Assembly (NCBI RefSeq): GCF_021390335.1 | Contig: NZ_JAJUXK010000001.1 | Coordinates: 1,426,001-1,490,000, forward strand | DNA length: 64,000 nt | DNA from: Dyadobacter sp. CY343 | GTDB lineage: Bacteria; Bacteroidota; Bacteroidia; Cytophagales; Spirosomataceae | Reading direction: 5' to 3' | In this document: one piece after another, positions 31,620 to 40,373 of the stretch | Layout: each line of letters begins with the position of its first letter | Position numbering within the stretch: the stretch's first letter is position 1 | Translations under genes and position numbers: made by a program | Notes under the pieces: model-generated | Databases searched by the model: none | Told to the model about the DNA's origin: nothing | Seen by the model: only the letters and a program-made list of their open reading frames with translations

Positions 31620-32162
31620 TTATTTTGCCGATACTTTGCGGATTTTAGATTCGTCGATATTGAATGCTTTTACAACTGCATCGTAATCGTTATAATCAAC
31701 TGCTCCGTTTTTGCGGGCCACAAAATCAGCAGGAATTACTACGATCCGGAATTCCTGATCCTGTGTATAGGCAGCAGGAAGATTCGCCAGGTTCGCAGTT
31801 CCGTCCAAAAATATCGAGAAGTCACTGATCGTCTGATCGTAATTGTAGGTCAGGATCTGGTTACCAGTCAGGAAGGCAGTTTGCGGCATCAGGCGGAAAG
31901 TCTTAACAGTTTGATTTCCCGATTCGACGTCTTCCCAGCGAACGTAGATCAGTAGTGCGTCCGATTCCAACACTTCGAGTTCAGCCCTGTCATAAGACAT
32001 CGAGTATTCAAAATTATTGCCGGCATTAAAATTCACGTCGACCAGATCTATGGTTGAACCTACTACATTGACACCATCAGCGCCGGGATCTCCTTCCGGG
32101 CCGCGGCAGCCTTGAAACAATGCAACAAGTACAAGCAGCAGGGGGATGAGTTTTTTGTTCAT
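31620..32162 (-). CDS. Predicted lipoprotein with short collagen-like segment
   Basis: A 180-residue exported protein. The signal peptide ends in a lipobox LFQGC (Cys19), followed by a short Gly-x-x stretch GPEGDPGADG that resembles a minimal collagen-like repeat often found just after the lipidated Cys in Bacteroidota lipoproteins. The remaining 150 residues look beta-rich (FEYSMSYDRAELEVL, LLIYVRWEDV, YDQTISDFSIFLDG) and contain no recognised catalytic motif. The function is unknown. It is the first gene of the pair with DUF1684. Confidence 0.7.
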   Translation of the reverse strand: MNKKLIPLLLVLVALFQGCRGPEGDPGADGVNVVGSTIDLVDVNFNAGNNFEYSMSYDRAELEVLESDALLIYVRWEDVESGNQTVKTFRLMPQTAFLTGNQILTYNYDQTISDFSIFLDGTANLANLPAAYTQDQEFRIVVIPADFVARKNGAVDYNDYDAVVKAFNIDESKIRKVSAK

Positions 32163-32430
32163 GATATGCTAAAATTAAAAATTGAAAGTAAGTGAAAATA
32201 TGGTTTTAGATTGTGCTGCAATAATAAAGTTTAATCGTACGCGAAACATTAACTTTCATTAACGAATTGGCCGAAAACGGTTAGTACAGGCACTTTCTGG
32301 AACTGTTTTTATATCTTTTTTATTGCCGGGGCTTAATAATATAATAATTTGCGTAGATGCTACGGACATGTTACTTTACGCTAATACCAAGTTTTTTTAA
32401 TAAAATCAATCAATTTCAAACAAGAATCAG
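32163..32430. other. Divergent intergenic region, 268 bp
   Basis: AT-rich spacer between the lipoprotein gene (leftward) and the OsmC gene (rightward). No TAnnTTTG match with correct spacing, no strong hairpin and no RNA gene were recognised. It presumably holds both promoters. Confidence 0.5.
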
Positions 32431-32850
32431 ATGATAAATCGCAAGGCCACAGCAGTCTGGAAAGGAACTGGAAAAGAAGGAGCTGGTACAATCAGCACGC
32501 AAAGTACCGTTCTTGAAAACACGCAATATTCTTTCAATACCCGTTTTGCAGAGGGAAAAGGTACTAACCCTGAGGAGCTGATCGCAGCTGCACATGCAGG
32601 ATGTTTTGCTATGAAACTGAGCTTTGAGCTGAATGCGGAAGGTTTTACTGCCGACGAACTCAACGCAACTGCAACTGTGAGCCTGGATCCGTCAAAAGGA
32701 CAGGTAGTAAAAAGTGCGATCGAGTTGAAAGCATCGGTACCTGATATTTCGGCTGAACAATTTGCTACAATCGCGGAAAAGGCTAAAAAAGAATGCCCGA
32801 TCTCGCAATTATTGAATGCGGAGATTACGCTGAATGCAGAATTGGTTTAA
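32431..32850 (+). CDS. OsmC-family peroxiredoxin
   Basis: A 139-residue OsmC/Ohr-type thiol peroxidase. It has the substrate-facing cysteine in AAAHAGCFAMKLSFEL (about residue 54) and the second cysteine in KKECPISQLLNAEITLNAEL (about residue 121), with the ECPIS motif typical of the OsmC branch. These proteins reduce organic hydroperoxides with the pair of conserved cysteines. The gene is single and converges with hemW after a 38-bp gap. Confidence 0.9.
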   Translation: MINRKATAVWKGTGKEGAGTISTQSTVLENTQYSFNTRFAEGKGTNPEELIAAAHAGCFAMKLSFELNAEGFTADELNATATVSLDPSKGQVVKSAIELKASVPDISAEQFATIAEKAKKECPISQLLNAEITLNAELV

Positions 32851-32888
32851 TCGCCTTTCATACTGAGCTTCCTGGTTTTCCGGGAAGT

Positions 32889-34013
32889 TCAGTCGATAAA
32901 AAGGTCGCTCGCAATGCGGTCAGCGAAAAGCTTGCCGGATGCAGTAAGCAGCAGACTTCCCGATTCTTCCCTGAGCCAGCCATTTTTCTTCATATCCGCC
33001 AGCTCTTTTTCATGCAGCATAGCAAATTTACCTCCTGATAAACTTTCCAGTTTTCCGCTGTTTACGCCCCATTTCGTACGCAGGCCGGTCAACAGGTATT
33101 CATTGGTCTGATCCGCCGCGGTCAACACTTCATAAGTAGCCGGAATGCTGCCCGCCTGAATAGCCTGGACATATTTTGCATTGTTAGCCACATTGAACTC
33201 GCGGCTTGTACCATTATAGGAATGCGCGCTCGGACCTACACCCAGATAAGGTCGCTGCTTCCAGTAGGAGCTATTGTGGCGGCTATATTGCTGGTTTCTG
33301 GCAAAGTTTGAGATCTCGTATTGCTCGTAGCCGTTTAGTTCCAGTGTTTCGATGAGTATTTCAAATTGCACGGCGGCAAATTCTTCATTAATAGGCTTGA
33401 TCTTATCCCTTTTCAGCCAGTTGCCAAAAACCGTTTGCGGCTCTATGGTAAGGCAATATGCCGAAATGTGCGCAACGTCCAGTTCGAATGCTTTTTGAAG
33501 GTCAATTTTTAGAATGCTGTGGTCGGGTGCAGGTATTGCATAAATAAGGTCGATCGAAATATTATCAATCCCGATCTGTTTGGCCAGCCTCACACAATTT
33601 TCAGCTTCCTGCGCTGAATGTACCCGGTTGAGAAATTGGAGATGATCTTCATTAAAAGACTGTATTCCAATACTTAACCTATTTATACCCGCCTGAAAAA
33701 ATGCTTCAAGTTTACTTTGACTTAGGTCGTCTGGATTGGCTTCGAGTGTAATCTCTACGTCGGTAGCAATAGTGAAATGCTCCCGGACTGTCTGCATCAA
33801 CAGCTCTAATTCCAGTTGACTCAACACCGACGGCGTGCCTCCGCCGAAGTAAATGGTTTCTATATTGGAATCGGGCAGGTATGATTTGCGGAGTACTATT
33901 TCCTTTGCAATCGCCTCCACCATTGCCTGTTTGCCCGCAGTATTGGTACTGAAATGAAAATCACAATAGTGACAAGCCTGTTTGCAAAAAGGTATGTGAA
34001 TGTATAAATGCAT
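32889..34013 (-). CDS. hemW: Heme chaperone HemW (radical SAM, coproporphyrinogen-III-oxidase-like)
   Basis: A 374-residue radical SAM protein that, by family, carries heme and inserts it into target proteins. The start ATG at 34013 gives MHLYIHIPFCKQACHYCDF, with the CxxxCxxC cluster motif at residues 10-17, followed by the IETIYFGGGTPS strand and RLSIGIQSFNEDHL. It lacks features that would favour HemN. The start codon overlaps the stop of the upstream TonB receptor by one base (TAATG), indicating translational coupling. A longer frame with an upstream non-ATG start was rejected. Confidence 0.9.
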   Translation of the reverse strand: MHLYIHIPFCKQACHYCDFHFSTNTAGKQAMVEAIAKEIVLRKSYLPDSNIETIYFGGGTPSVLSQLELELLMQTVREHFTIATDVEITLEANPDDLSQSKLEAFFQAGINRLSIGIQSFNEDHLQFLNRVHSAQEAENCVRLAKQIGIDNISIDLIYAIPAPDHSILKIDLQKAFELDVAHISAYCLTIEPQTVFGNWLKRDKIKPINEEFAAVQFEILIETLELNGYEQYEISNFARNQQYSRHNSSYWKQRPYLGVGPSAHSYNGTSREFNVANNAKYVQAIQAGSIPATYEVLTAADQTNEYLLTGLRTKWGVNSGKLESLSGGKFAMLHEKELADMKKNGWLREESGSLLLTASGKLFADRIASDLFID

Positions 34014-36079
34014 TACTTCTGATTTTTCTGCCACTCCCAGCCGATCTTCACGCCGGCCCACAGGTTATTTTTTGGCGCACTGTTGTAGTAACGGTTTCCG
34101 AATGCATTCAGATCGTAACCAAGACTGTATATTCCCGCATTTACTTTTTCGGCTGATGCCGAAAGCTCGCTGTAAAAATGGCTGCCCCAGTTCCGCTTCC
34201 AGCTTACACGCGCATTCCACTGACTGTAAGGTGTATTTTTGACTGTATTGGCGTCATTCAAATACATCGCATCTGCATTCTGGTAAGTCACAAATGCAGA
34301 AAGCCCATATTTAAGCAATATATCAAGTCCGGAAGTTTGCGAGAAACGTGGGATACCCGGAATAAACTTGCCGCTCAGGTCCACATCCGCCTGCTGGAAA
34401 TTCTCAAAAGTATATTTCGTGTAGGTACCATTCGTCCACAATTTCAGCGCAACCGGCAGTTGCGGATTTGATATGATATCATAAGAAATTGTGTATTCCA
34501 GCCCGTTTTGTCTGGTTTTTCCCGCATTGATAAAATATTCCGAGCCAGCCTCGTTCGTTCTGCGCACGATGGTTTCTTTCAGTCCGAAATGGTACAGACT
34601 TACCTCACCTGCAATGCGTTTGCCGGTTCTTCTGATTCCGATCTCGGTATTCATTCCGCGTTCCGCATTCAGATCTTTGCGAAATCCACCTGCCGAGGGA
34701 CGAACCTCCTGAAGGGTAGGAGGGGAGAAGCCACCGCTGTAAGATGCGGTAACAGCCCAGTTCCTTGCGATGATCTTGTTGACTGCGAACCGGGGCACAA
34801 AAATGCCGTCGAAATTCCGCTGGTCTTTTTCGTAAGGCAGTTCGAAAAAGCGCTCGTATTTGTATTTAAATGAATTATAACTCACTCCCGCGCTCAGTGT
34901 CAGGTCCGTGAGCAGCACCGCTTCCAGCTGGGTAAATGCAGAAATGTTGGATGTGCGGATATCTTCCACAGTCTGTTGTTCGCCGGGTATCCCGCCCAGA
35001 TTGTCGTAATTCCGCTGCGCGGACTTGCTGTATTGCCACTCAAAGCCGCTCGTCCATTTGGTTTTTACATTCCCAAACTCGGATCGGTTTTGCCAGAAAT
35101 TTCTCCCTCCGATTCCGTTTTCATCCCTTTTTTCATAGTTAGATATAAATGGGTTAGCAAAGTCGGTGTAGGTCAGATAGAGCGCCGTCGATTGTGACCA
35201 GTTATCGGAAAGCTGAATGGTATAATTGGCTCCTACAAGGGCCAGTCTGGTATAAATGGCTGCACGTTGCGCCTCACTGCCGGGGACAGTCGGTGTAGAC
35301 TGCCGGGCAAGTCGCGGATCATTTTGGTATTGAGCCAGATTAATGCCGCCGGGCGTTTGATAATATAGATCAGAATACATTCCTAGCAGGGATAATGTGC
35401 CTTTTTCTCCTATTGCAGAAGAAGATGTGAAGCGGATCGCATCACGTGCCATAGCGCTGTGGTTTCGGTAGCCATTCTGCTCACTGTGACCATATTGAAT
35501 AGAAATATCACCGATCTGAACAGCTGTGTTCCGGCTCTGAAAACCATATTTACCAAAACTTACACTCTGCTCTACCCGGTTCTGAAATGCATTGTCGGGC
35601 TGGCTTTGCAATAATACTACGCCGCCTGTGCCGGCTCCGTAAATGCTGCTGCCCGGACCTTTGATAATCTCCATTCCCTGCACTGCATTGTAATCTATCG
35701 TATTCAGGGGCGTGTTGCCGCTGGCGTCTGTAAAAGGTATTCCGTTCCAGTAAAATTTTACATTCCTGACCCCGAATGGTGAGCGGATCAGGCTGCCCCT
35801 TACTGAGAACCGGTAGCTGCCAGGCGAGCGCTCTTCCATTTTTACGCCGGGAACCGTATTAATCGCATTTGCCCAGGTTGTCGATGGAAAACGGTCGAGT
35901 GCGCGACGGCCGACAAGTGCTACTGTGGCCGTCGTCGCGAGCGGGTTGCTTCTTGATTCGTAGGCATTCACTGTTACTTCCTCCAACTGACGCGTTGCGG
36001 AAGTATCTGTTTGTGCCGTGGCCTGGAAGCTATCAAAGCATAGTATAAGGGGCAAGATGAGCGGGTAAATAAAGCGCAT
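34013..36079 (-). CDS. TonB-dependent receptor
   Basis: A 688-residue outer-membrane receptor. ATG 36079 is chosen because it starts directly with a signal peptide (MRFIYPLILPLILCFDSFQATAQ). The mature N-terminus has a TonB-box-like LEEVTVNAY, then the plug domain (INTVPGVKMEERSPGSYRFSVRGSLIRS, MEIIKGPGSSIYGAGTGGVVLL), and a barrel of about 500 residues. The arrangement matches FecA/siderophore-type receptors rather than SusC, as there is no carboxypeptidase-like N-terminal domain and no SusD neighbour. Translational coupling to hemW makes a heme- or iron-related ligand a plausible guess. Confidence 0.9.
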   Translation of the reverse strand: MRFIYPLILPLILCFDSFQATAQTDTSATRQLEEVTVNAYESRSNPLATTATVALVGRRALDRFPSTTWANAINTVPGVKMEERSPGSYRFSVRGSLIRSPFGVRNVKFYWNGIPFTDASGNTPLNTIDYNAVQGMEIIKGPGSSIYGAGTGGVVLLQSQPDNAFQNRVEQSVSFGKYGFQSRNTAVQIGDISIQYGHSEQNGYRNHSAMARDAIRFTSSSAIGEKGTLSLLGMYSDLYYQTPGGINLAQYQNDPRLARQSTPTVPGSEAQRAAIYTRLALVGANYTIQLSDNWSQSTALYLTYTDFANPFISNYEKRDENGIGGRNFWQNRSEFGNVKTKWTSGFEWQYSKSAQRNYDNLGGIPGEQQTVEDIRTSNISAFTQLEAVLLTDLTLSAGVSYNSFKYKYERFFELPYEKDQRNFDGIFVPRFAVNKIIARNWAVTASYSGGFSPPTLQEVRPSAGGFRKDLNAERGMNTEIGIRRTGKRIAGEVSLYHFGLKETIVRRTNEAGSEYFINAGKTRQNGLEYTISYDIISNPQLPVALKLWTNGTYTKYTFENFQQADVDLSGKFIPGIPRFSQTSGLDILLKYGLSAFVTYQNADAMYLNDANTVKNTPYSQWNARVSWKRNWGSHFYSELSASAEKVNAGIYSLGYDLNAFGNRYYNSAPKNNLWAGVKIGWEWQKNQK

Positions 36080-36320
36080 AGGAATGTTTTGAATACCGAT
36101 AAAATGCAAATATGATTGTATGGAGATCAGGGGGGCGTATTTACCAACAAACTTAATACACCGTCGCTAAGTTCAGTGCAGCGACAGATAAAAGCTGCTT
36201 TGAGAATTAAGTTCCACAAATGCTTAAAAAAGCGAGCCATATACGCGTGGTAAGCTTTTTGTACTATACGTTTTGAATAAGGACATTCAAACCAAGAGAA
36301 TTTTACTAAAAATCCCAATT
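36080..36320. other. Divergent intergenic region, 241 bp
   Basis: Lies between the TonB receptor (leftward) and the coiled-coil lipoprotein (rightward). TACGTTTTG near 36267 is one base too long for a TAnnTTTG box. No RNA gene or strong hairpin was recognised. Confidence 0.45.
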
Positions 36321-36779
36321 ATGAAAAAGATCACTTTGATGGTTGCTTCCATGCTGACCATGGGAATGCTGACAATGACCAGCTGTTCGGAAAAAACGAA
36401 AGATTCGGCAAACGAAACGGTTGAGGAAGCTAAAAACGACATGGATGAAAATGTCGATGAAGCCAAAGCGGATATCAAAGATGCAGGGAACGATTTTGAA
36501 GCAAAAGTTAAGGAAGATAAAGCTTCACTGAAAAAGGATATTGATGAAGCAGTAGCGAAACTGGATAGAAAAATTGAAGAAGCTGATGCCAAGATGGATA
36601 AAGCTGCTGATAAGGAAAAAGCCAAATGGCGCGAGCGCAAAGTTGAGCTTAATAAAGAAAAAGAGGAGCTGAAAGCTTCGTGGAATGATGTCGAGAACGA
36701 AACTGCTGATAAGTGGGACGATTTCAAGGCTAAGACAAATGAAAAGATCTCAAAAGCTAAGGCGGAAATCAGAGACTAG
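36321..36779 (+). CDS. Small charged coiled-coil lipoprotein
   Basis: A 152-residue protein with a signal peptide and lipobox MTSC (Cys at about residue 22). Almost all of the mature chain is Lys/Glu/Asp/Ala-rich helix with heptad-like spacing (VEEAKNDMDENVDEAKADIKD, IEEADAKMDKAADKEKAKWRERK), suggesting an extended coiled coil in the periplasm. No enzyme motif is present. Proteins of this kind are often stress-induced envelope spacers, but the role here is not known. The ATG at 36321 is chosen over upstream starts because it gives the signal peptide directly. Confidence 0.75.
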   Translation: MKKITLMVASMLTMGMLTMTSCSEKTKDSANETVEEAKNDMDENVDEAKADIKDAGNDFEAKVKEDKASLKKDIDEAVAKLDRKIEEADAKMDKAADKEKAKWRERKVELNKEKEELKASWNDVENETADKWDDFKAKTNEKISKAKAEIRD

Positions 36780-36810
36780 GCATTTAATGTAGGGTTATGA
36801 ATTGCAAAAA

Positions 36811-36838
36811 ATGCTCCCAGTGAGGAGCATTTTTTTTA
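36811..36838. terminator. Bidirectional rho-independent terminator
   Basis: A perfect 7-bp stem ATGCTCC/GGAGCAT with 6-base loop is flanked by A5-6 and T8. It serves the coiled-coil lipoprotein gene (plus), and reaches the stop of the convergent citrulline-hydrolase-like gene (minus). Confidence 0.85.
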
Positions 36839-37792
36839 TTTGACAGGTAAGTGTATTTCGGTCATCATGCAGCGGGCAGAGCCTCCTCCGTATGTTTCTA
36901 TGAAAGAAAGATCCGTGTGCAGCAGGCGCGCATATTCATTTAATTCCTTGATCTGCTGCGGCGTAAGTGCTTCATAAGCCTGCGTTGACATAATTAGAAA
37001 CTTTTCAAGCAGCTTATTTCTCACCATCACCATATTACCTGCAAAATGCCGCACCTGTTCCAGTGAAATCTCTACAATGTATTTGCCTGTTTCTTCCAGG
37101 GCAGCCCGTACCATTTGCCGCTCGTCGGGATTTTTGATCGCTTCCAGACAAATGATCGCGAATATATCGCCCACACACATGATCACATTGGTATGATAGA
37201 CTGGCTTATCATTTTCATCAAATGCGGAAAATGACACGGTTTCGTAGTCCATTGCCTCTGCGAATGCGGCCAGTACTTCCGGGTGCGTGCGGGGAGAAAG
37301 GCAGGCATAAGCAATTTTATATCGCCTGTCGAGCACCATGCTGCCGGTACCTTCCAGAAATTTCCCTTGCTCTTCGAAATAGGTCAGGTCAATGATCTCT
37401 TCAATATTAAAATCATTTCCCAGTGCTTCAATGATATCATGCCGCCGTTCCAACCTTCGATTTTGCGCCATCATCGGATACAGTACCACTTTTCCACTCT
37501 GGTGAAATGAAACCCAGTTATTGGAAAAAACTGCGTCAGGTCGAACAATATCGTCGGTATCATCAAATATGCGGAGATCTACGCCTGCCTTGGTGAGCTG
37601 GTCAACCATCAGCTCAAATTCCTCCTCGGCTGTTTGCGCGTCGGTCAGCGACTCGTCGATCTGGGAAGTCTGCTGCTGGAACGTGTTGCTGACAGCCGTT
37701 TCCTCATTAAAACCAAATCGTGCCGGCCGGATCATCATGATCCGGGGAGTGGATTGTGGCTGAATTTGTGCAGATGAAGTGATAACGCGCAT
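36836..37792 (-). CDS. Arginine-deiminase-family hydrolase (CtlX-like)
   Basis: A 318-residue member of the guanidino-group-modifying superfamily. Visible active-site elements are DAVFSNNWVSFH with Asp and Asn near residues 84-95, a His in PVYHTNVIMCVGD, and the nucleophilic Cys near the C-terminus in GGSARCMMTEIHLP. The pattern fits the citrulline-utilisation hydrolase CtlX group described in Bacteroidota. ATG 37792 is preferred because the longer frame starts at a TTG. It is 50 bp downstream of a second, larger deiminase-family gene on the same strand, so the two likely form an arginine/citrulline catabolic pair. Confidence 0.8.
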   Translation of the reverse strand: MRVITSSAQIQPQSTPRIMMIRPARFGFNEETAVSNTFQQQTSQIDESLTDAQTAEEEFELMVDQLTKAGVDLRIFDDTDDIVRPDAVFSNNWVSFHQSGKVVLYPMMAQNRRLERRHDIIEALGNDFNIEEIIDLTYFEEQGKFLEGTGSMVLDRRYKIAYACLSPRTHPEVLAAFAEAMDYETVSFSAFDENDKPVYHTNVIMCVGDIFAIICLEAIKNPDERQMVRAALEETGKYIVEISLEQVRHFAGNMVMVRNKLLEKFLIMSTQAYEALTPQQIKELNEYARLLHTDLSFIETYGGGSARCMMTEIHLPVK

Positions 37793-37842
37793 AGGAGTAT
37801 TTTTTAACAGCAATTTACAATTGATATCCCACGATTACAATA

Positions 37843-39291
37843 TTAAGATTCACGTAAAATCGGCATACTCATACAATGCGAGCCGCCGCGTGCACGCGAT
37901 AATTCTGCCGATGGGAGTGTGATAAATGTGTCAGTTAATGTGTCGGGTGAAAGTGTGCCGGCTTCAAATTCCTGCAAAAGATGCTGTGCGCTGATGACCG
38001 TAAATCCCTTTTTTCGGAATGCTTCCAGCGTTTTGTCATTTCGGTCATAGCCGATCACCACACCGTCTTTCAAGGCAAGTAAGTTGCAGGAATCTGTCCA
38101 TTGCTCGCGTTCTCCATACGGAAATTCGTTGTCGCCGGAGTATATGAATTGTACCGGTTCCATACTGCCCAGATCTTCGGTACTGATCTCGGCGAGGAGT
38201 TCTTCGAGATTCTCGATTTCCTTTGGTTGCTGTTCGCTTCCTTTTTTGAATTGCAATATCCTGAATTCCTTATTTACGTCGACCGGCGCGAGGAAATGCA
38301 GTACATCTTTCTTTTTGGCCTCATCGCCCAGCCTTGCGAGCGAGCCCAGCAGTACCCACACATTCTTTTTGACCTGTGTAAATATGGTGTCAATATGCAT
38401 GTAATCCCGCTTTTTCGGGATTTTGATAATCGTGATTTTTTGAACAATATCTTTTTCGAAAAGAATTTTCATCACCTGCTGCGCCGCGTAAATGCTCGTG
38501 CGCTCGCTGCAACCTATCAATAAATGGTTCGGTGCGACGGTCATTACATCACCTCCTTCCAATGTGCAGCGGTGGTAGTCGCTGGCTTTCTCGTCATCAG
38601 GAAGCAGGAAATGGTTTTCGTTATCCGGAATTTCAATCAGATTCTGCCGGATTTGCGCAAACATCGGATGGTAAAAGAAAACAAACTGCGCCAATATCGA
38701 TTCCCGCGTACGTGCCGATTTGGCTGGTTTGTTCAACAAGATATGCTCGTTGATTACTATCCCTATATCCCGCATGAAAATCAGGTTAGGGAGCGGGGCA
38801 AACAGCATTTTTTTATCGGGGCAGGAGCCGGAAATGAATATTTTCGCCAGCTCGTGCGGATCGTAGGTATTAAGTTCTTCGTGGATCCTGAACGAACATT
38901 TTTCTATACCACAAATCGCGGCAGTCAGTTTAATGCGCGTATTGCTATCCTGTAAAATCTCCCCAAGCAGCTTTTGAATGTCAACTACGCGATCAGAATC
39001 AAAGTACTTTTCAGAACCGGGGATATAAAATGATCTGGTTTCGTCGGCGTCGATCTCTGCGAGCTTTCCCTTTATTTTTTCAGGATCAAGAAAATAGAGG
39101 AGCAGCTTCACGTAGTAATCGTATTCGCCGCGGCGCATGGTATCCAGGTGCACAATATCCTCAAAAAGCCAATCCTGCGCCTTGCTGGGCACAACTTTGC
39201 CTAGTCCGCGGTCAGGACTGTGTATCAGGAGCCGTTTGAGCGTTCCTGTTTCCGTCGAAACGTTAATTCCGAAATCTCTTGACTGATCCAT
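37843..39291 (-). CDS. Arginine deiminase family protein
   Basis: A 482-residue protein of the guanidino-group-modifying superfamily, resembling arginine deiminase (arginine to citrulline plus ammonia). It contains FGINVSTETGTLKRLLIHSP at the N-terminus, PNLIFMRDIGIVI (Asp contacting the guanidinium), TLEGGDVMTV, MHIDTIFTQV with the catalytic His, and the C-terminal nucleophile motif RGGSHCMSMPI. At 482 residues it is longer than typical ArcA (about 410). It lacks arcB/arcC neighbours, so ATP production by the classical ADI pathway is not indicated here. It precedes the CtlX-like gene. Confidence 0.85.
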   Translation of the reverse strand: MDQSRDFGINVSTETGTLKRLLIHSPDRGLGKVVPSKAQDWLFEDIVHLDTMRRGEYDYYVKLLLYFLDPEKIKGKLAEIDADETRSFYIPGSEKYFDSDRVVDIQKLLGEILQDSNTRIKLTAAICGIEKCSFRIHEELNTYDPHELAKIFISGSCPDKKMLFAPLPNLIFMRDIGIVINEHILLNKPAKSARTRESILAQFVFFYHPMFAQIRQNLIEIPDNENHFLLPDDEKASDYHRCTLEGGDVMTVAPNHLLIGCSERTSIYAAQQVMKILFEKDIVQKITIIKIPKKRDYMHIDTIFTQVKKNVWVLLGSLARLGDEAKKKDVLHFLAPVDVNKEFRILQFKKGSEQQPKEIENLEELLAEISTEDLGSMEPVQFIYSGDNEFPYGEREQWTDSCNLLALKDGVVIGYDRNDKTLEAFRKKGFTVISAQHLLQEFEAGTLSPDTLTDTFITLPSAELSRARGGSHCMSMPILRES

Positions 39292-39552
39292 ATTTATAGT
39301 GAAGTGAAGTGGCTGCCAAAACCGAAAAGTAAGGCTTTCCGGGGCAATTAAAAATTGTTGCTACCAGCCCGGCAGACTTACCCGGATTTTGTTGCGGAAT
39401 ATCATTTTCACGGGAACAAGGGTGTGTTTAAAAAGGTTGTAGGTATACTGTGGCACACGTTTCGTTCGTTTCTGTCCATTTTCATTTACGCCTAAAACGT
39501 GTTACTTTTGCGGTAAAATTGCCACGAACTACATATTAAGAATAAATCAGTT
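39292..39552. other. Divergent intergenic region, 261 bp, with suf promoter
   Basis: Lies between the deiminase gene (leftward) and sufC (rightward). It contains the TACTTTTG box described separately. No RNA gene, iron box or strong hairpin was recognised. Confidence 0.5.
39503..39510 (+). promoter_or_regulatory. Bacteroidota -7 promoter-like box upstream of sufC
   Basis: TACTTTTG fits TAnnTTTG and lies 42 bp before the sufC ATG, the start of a same-strand run of iron-sulfur genes. Confidence 0.4.
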
Positions 39553-40311
39553 ATGCTCTCGATAAACGACTTACGTGCCTCAATTGAAGGCAAGGAAATA
39601 TTAAAAGGAATCAATCTGGAAGTGAAAGCGGGTGAGGTCCATGCGATTATGGGTCCGAACGGGTCCGGAAAGAGTACCTTGGCTTCGGTCCTTGCGGGGA
39701 GAGAGGAATACGAAGTGACAGGCGGAAGTGTTCTTTTTGAAGGAAAAGGAATTTTAGAAAGGGCACCGGAGGAAAGAGCAGCGGAAGGTATATTCCTTGC
39801 ATTCCAATATCCTGTTGAGATTCCGGGTGTTACGACCATAAACTTTTTGAAAACGGCTGTAAATGAAATTCGTAAGTACAGAGGCGAAAGCCCGCTGGAT
39901 GCTGCGCAGTTTCTGAAAATGGTACGCGAAAAAGCGAAGTTGGTCAGCATGAACGATTCACTTTTGAAGCGCGCATTGAACGAAGGATTTTCAGGCGGAG
40001 AGAAAAAGCGCAACGAAATATTTCAAATGGCGGTACTTGAACCGAAACTGGCCATTTTGGACGAAACAGATTCCGGTCTGGATATTGATGCATTAAGAAT
40101 TGTGGCAGAAGGTGTTAACTCACTTCGCTCGCCTGAAAGGGCTGCGATCGTGGTAACCCACTATCAGCGATTGTTGGATTACATCGTGCCTGATTTTGTT
40201 CACGTGCTTTATAAAGGAAGAATTGTAAAATCGGGTCCGAAAGAATTGGCTTTGGAACTGGAAGAAAAAGGCTACGACTGGATTAAAGCAGAAGTGGAAG
40301 CGTTGAGTTAA
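39553..40311 (+). CDS. sufC: Fe-S cluster assembly ATPase SufC
   Basis: The 252-residue ABC-type ATPase of the SufBCD scaffold complex. It has Walker [10 protein letters not shown], the signature [11 protein letters not shown], and the SufC-specific Walker B/D-loop [12 protein letters not shown], all in the usual order. It powers structural changes in SufB-SufD during cluster assembly on the cytosolic scaffold. It heads the local operon. The usual upstream neighbour sufB is not present in this window. Confidence 0.96.
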   Translation: MLSINDLRASIEGKEILKGINLEVKAGEVHAIMGPNGSGKSTLASVLAGREEYEVTGGSVLFEGKGILERAPEERAAEGIFLAFQYPVEIPGVTTINFLKTAVNEIRKYRGESPLDAAQFLKMVREKAKLVSMNDSLLKRALNEGFSGGEKKRNEIFQMAVLEPKLAILDETDSGLDIDALRIVAEGVNSLRSPERAAIVVTHYQRLLDYIVPDFVHVLYKGRIVKSGPKELALELEEKGYDWIKAEVEALS

Positions 40312-40373
40312 GAAGTTGGGTAAACGTCACATTTACAGTTTCTTAACATTAAAGTTACCTAATACAAAAATCA

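Noticed and set aside
32340..32356. Possible -7 box around ataataatttgcg upstream of the OsmC gene
   Set aside because: The bases before TTTG do not give TAnn in the right register.
36267..36275. Promoter-like TACGTTTTG upstream of the coiled-coil lipoprotein gene
   Set aside because: The spacing between TA and TTTG is three bases instead of two, so it does not match the Bacteroidota -7 box.
36287..36727. 146-residue Ser/Phe-rich minus-strand open frame
   Set aside because: Antisense of the Lys/Glu-rich coiled-coil lipoprotein gene; its composition follows from the complement of AAR/GAR codons.
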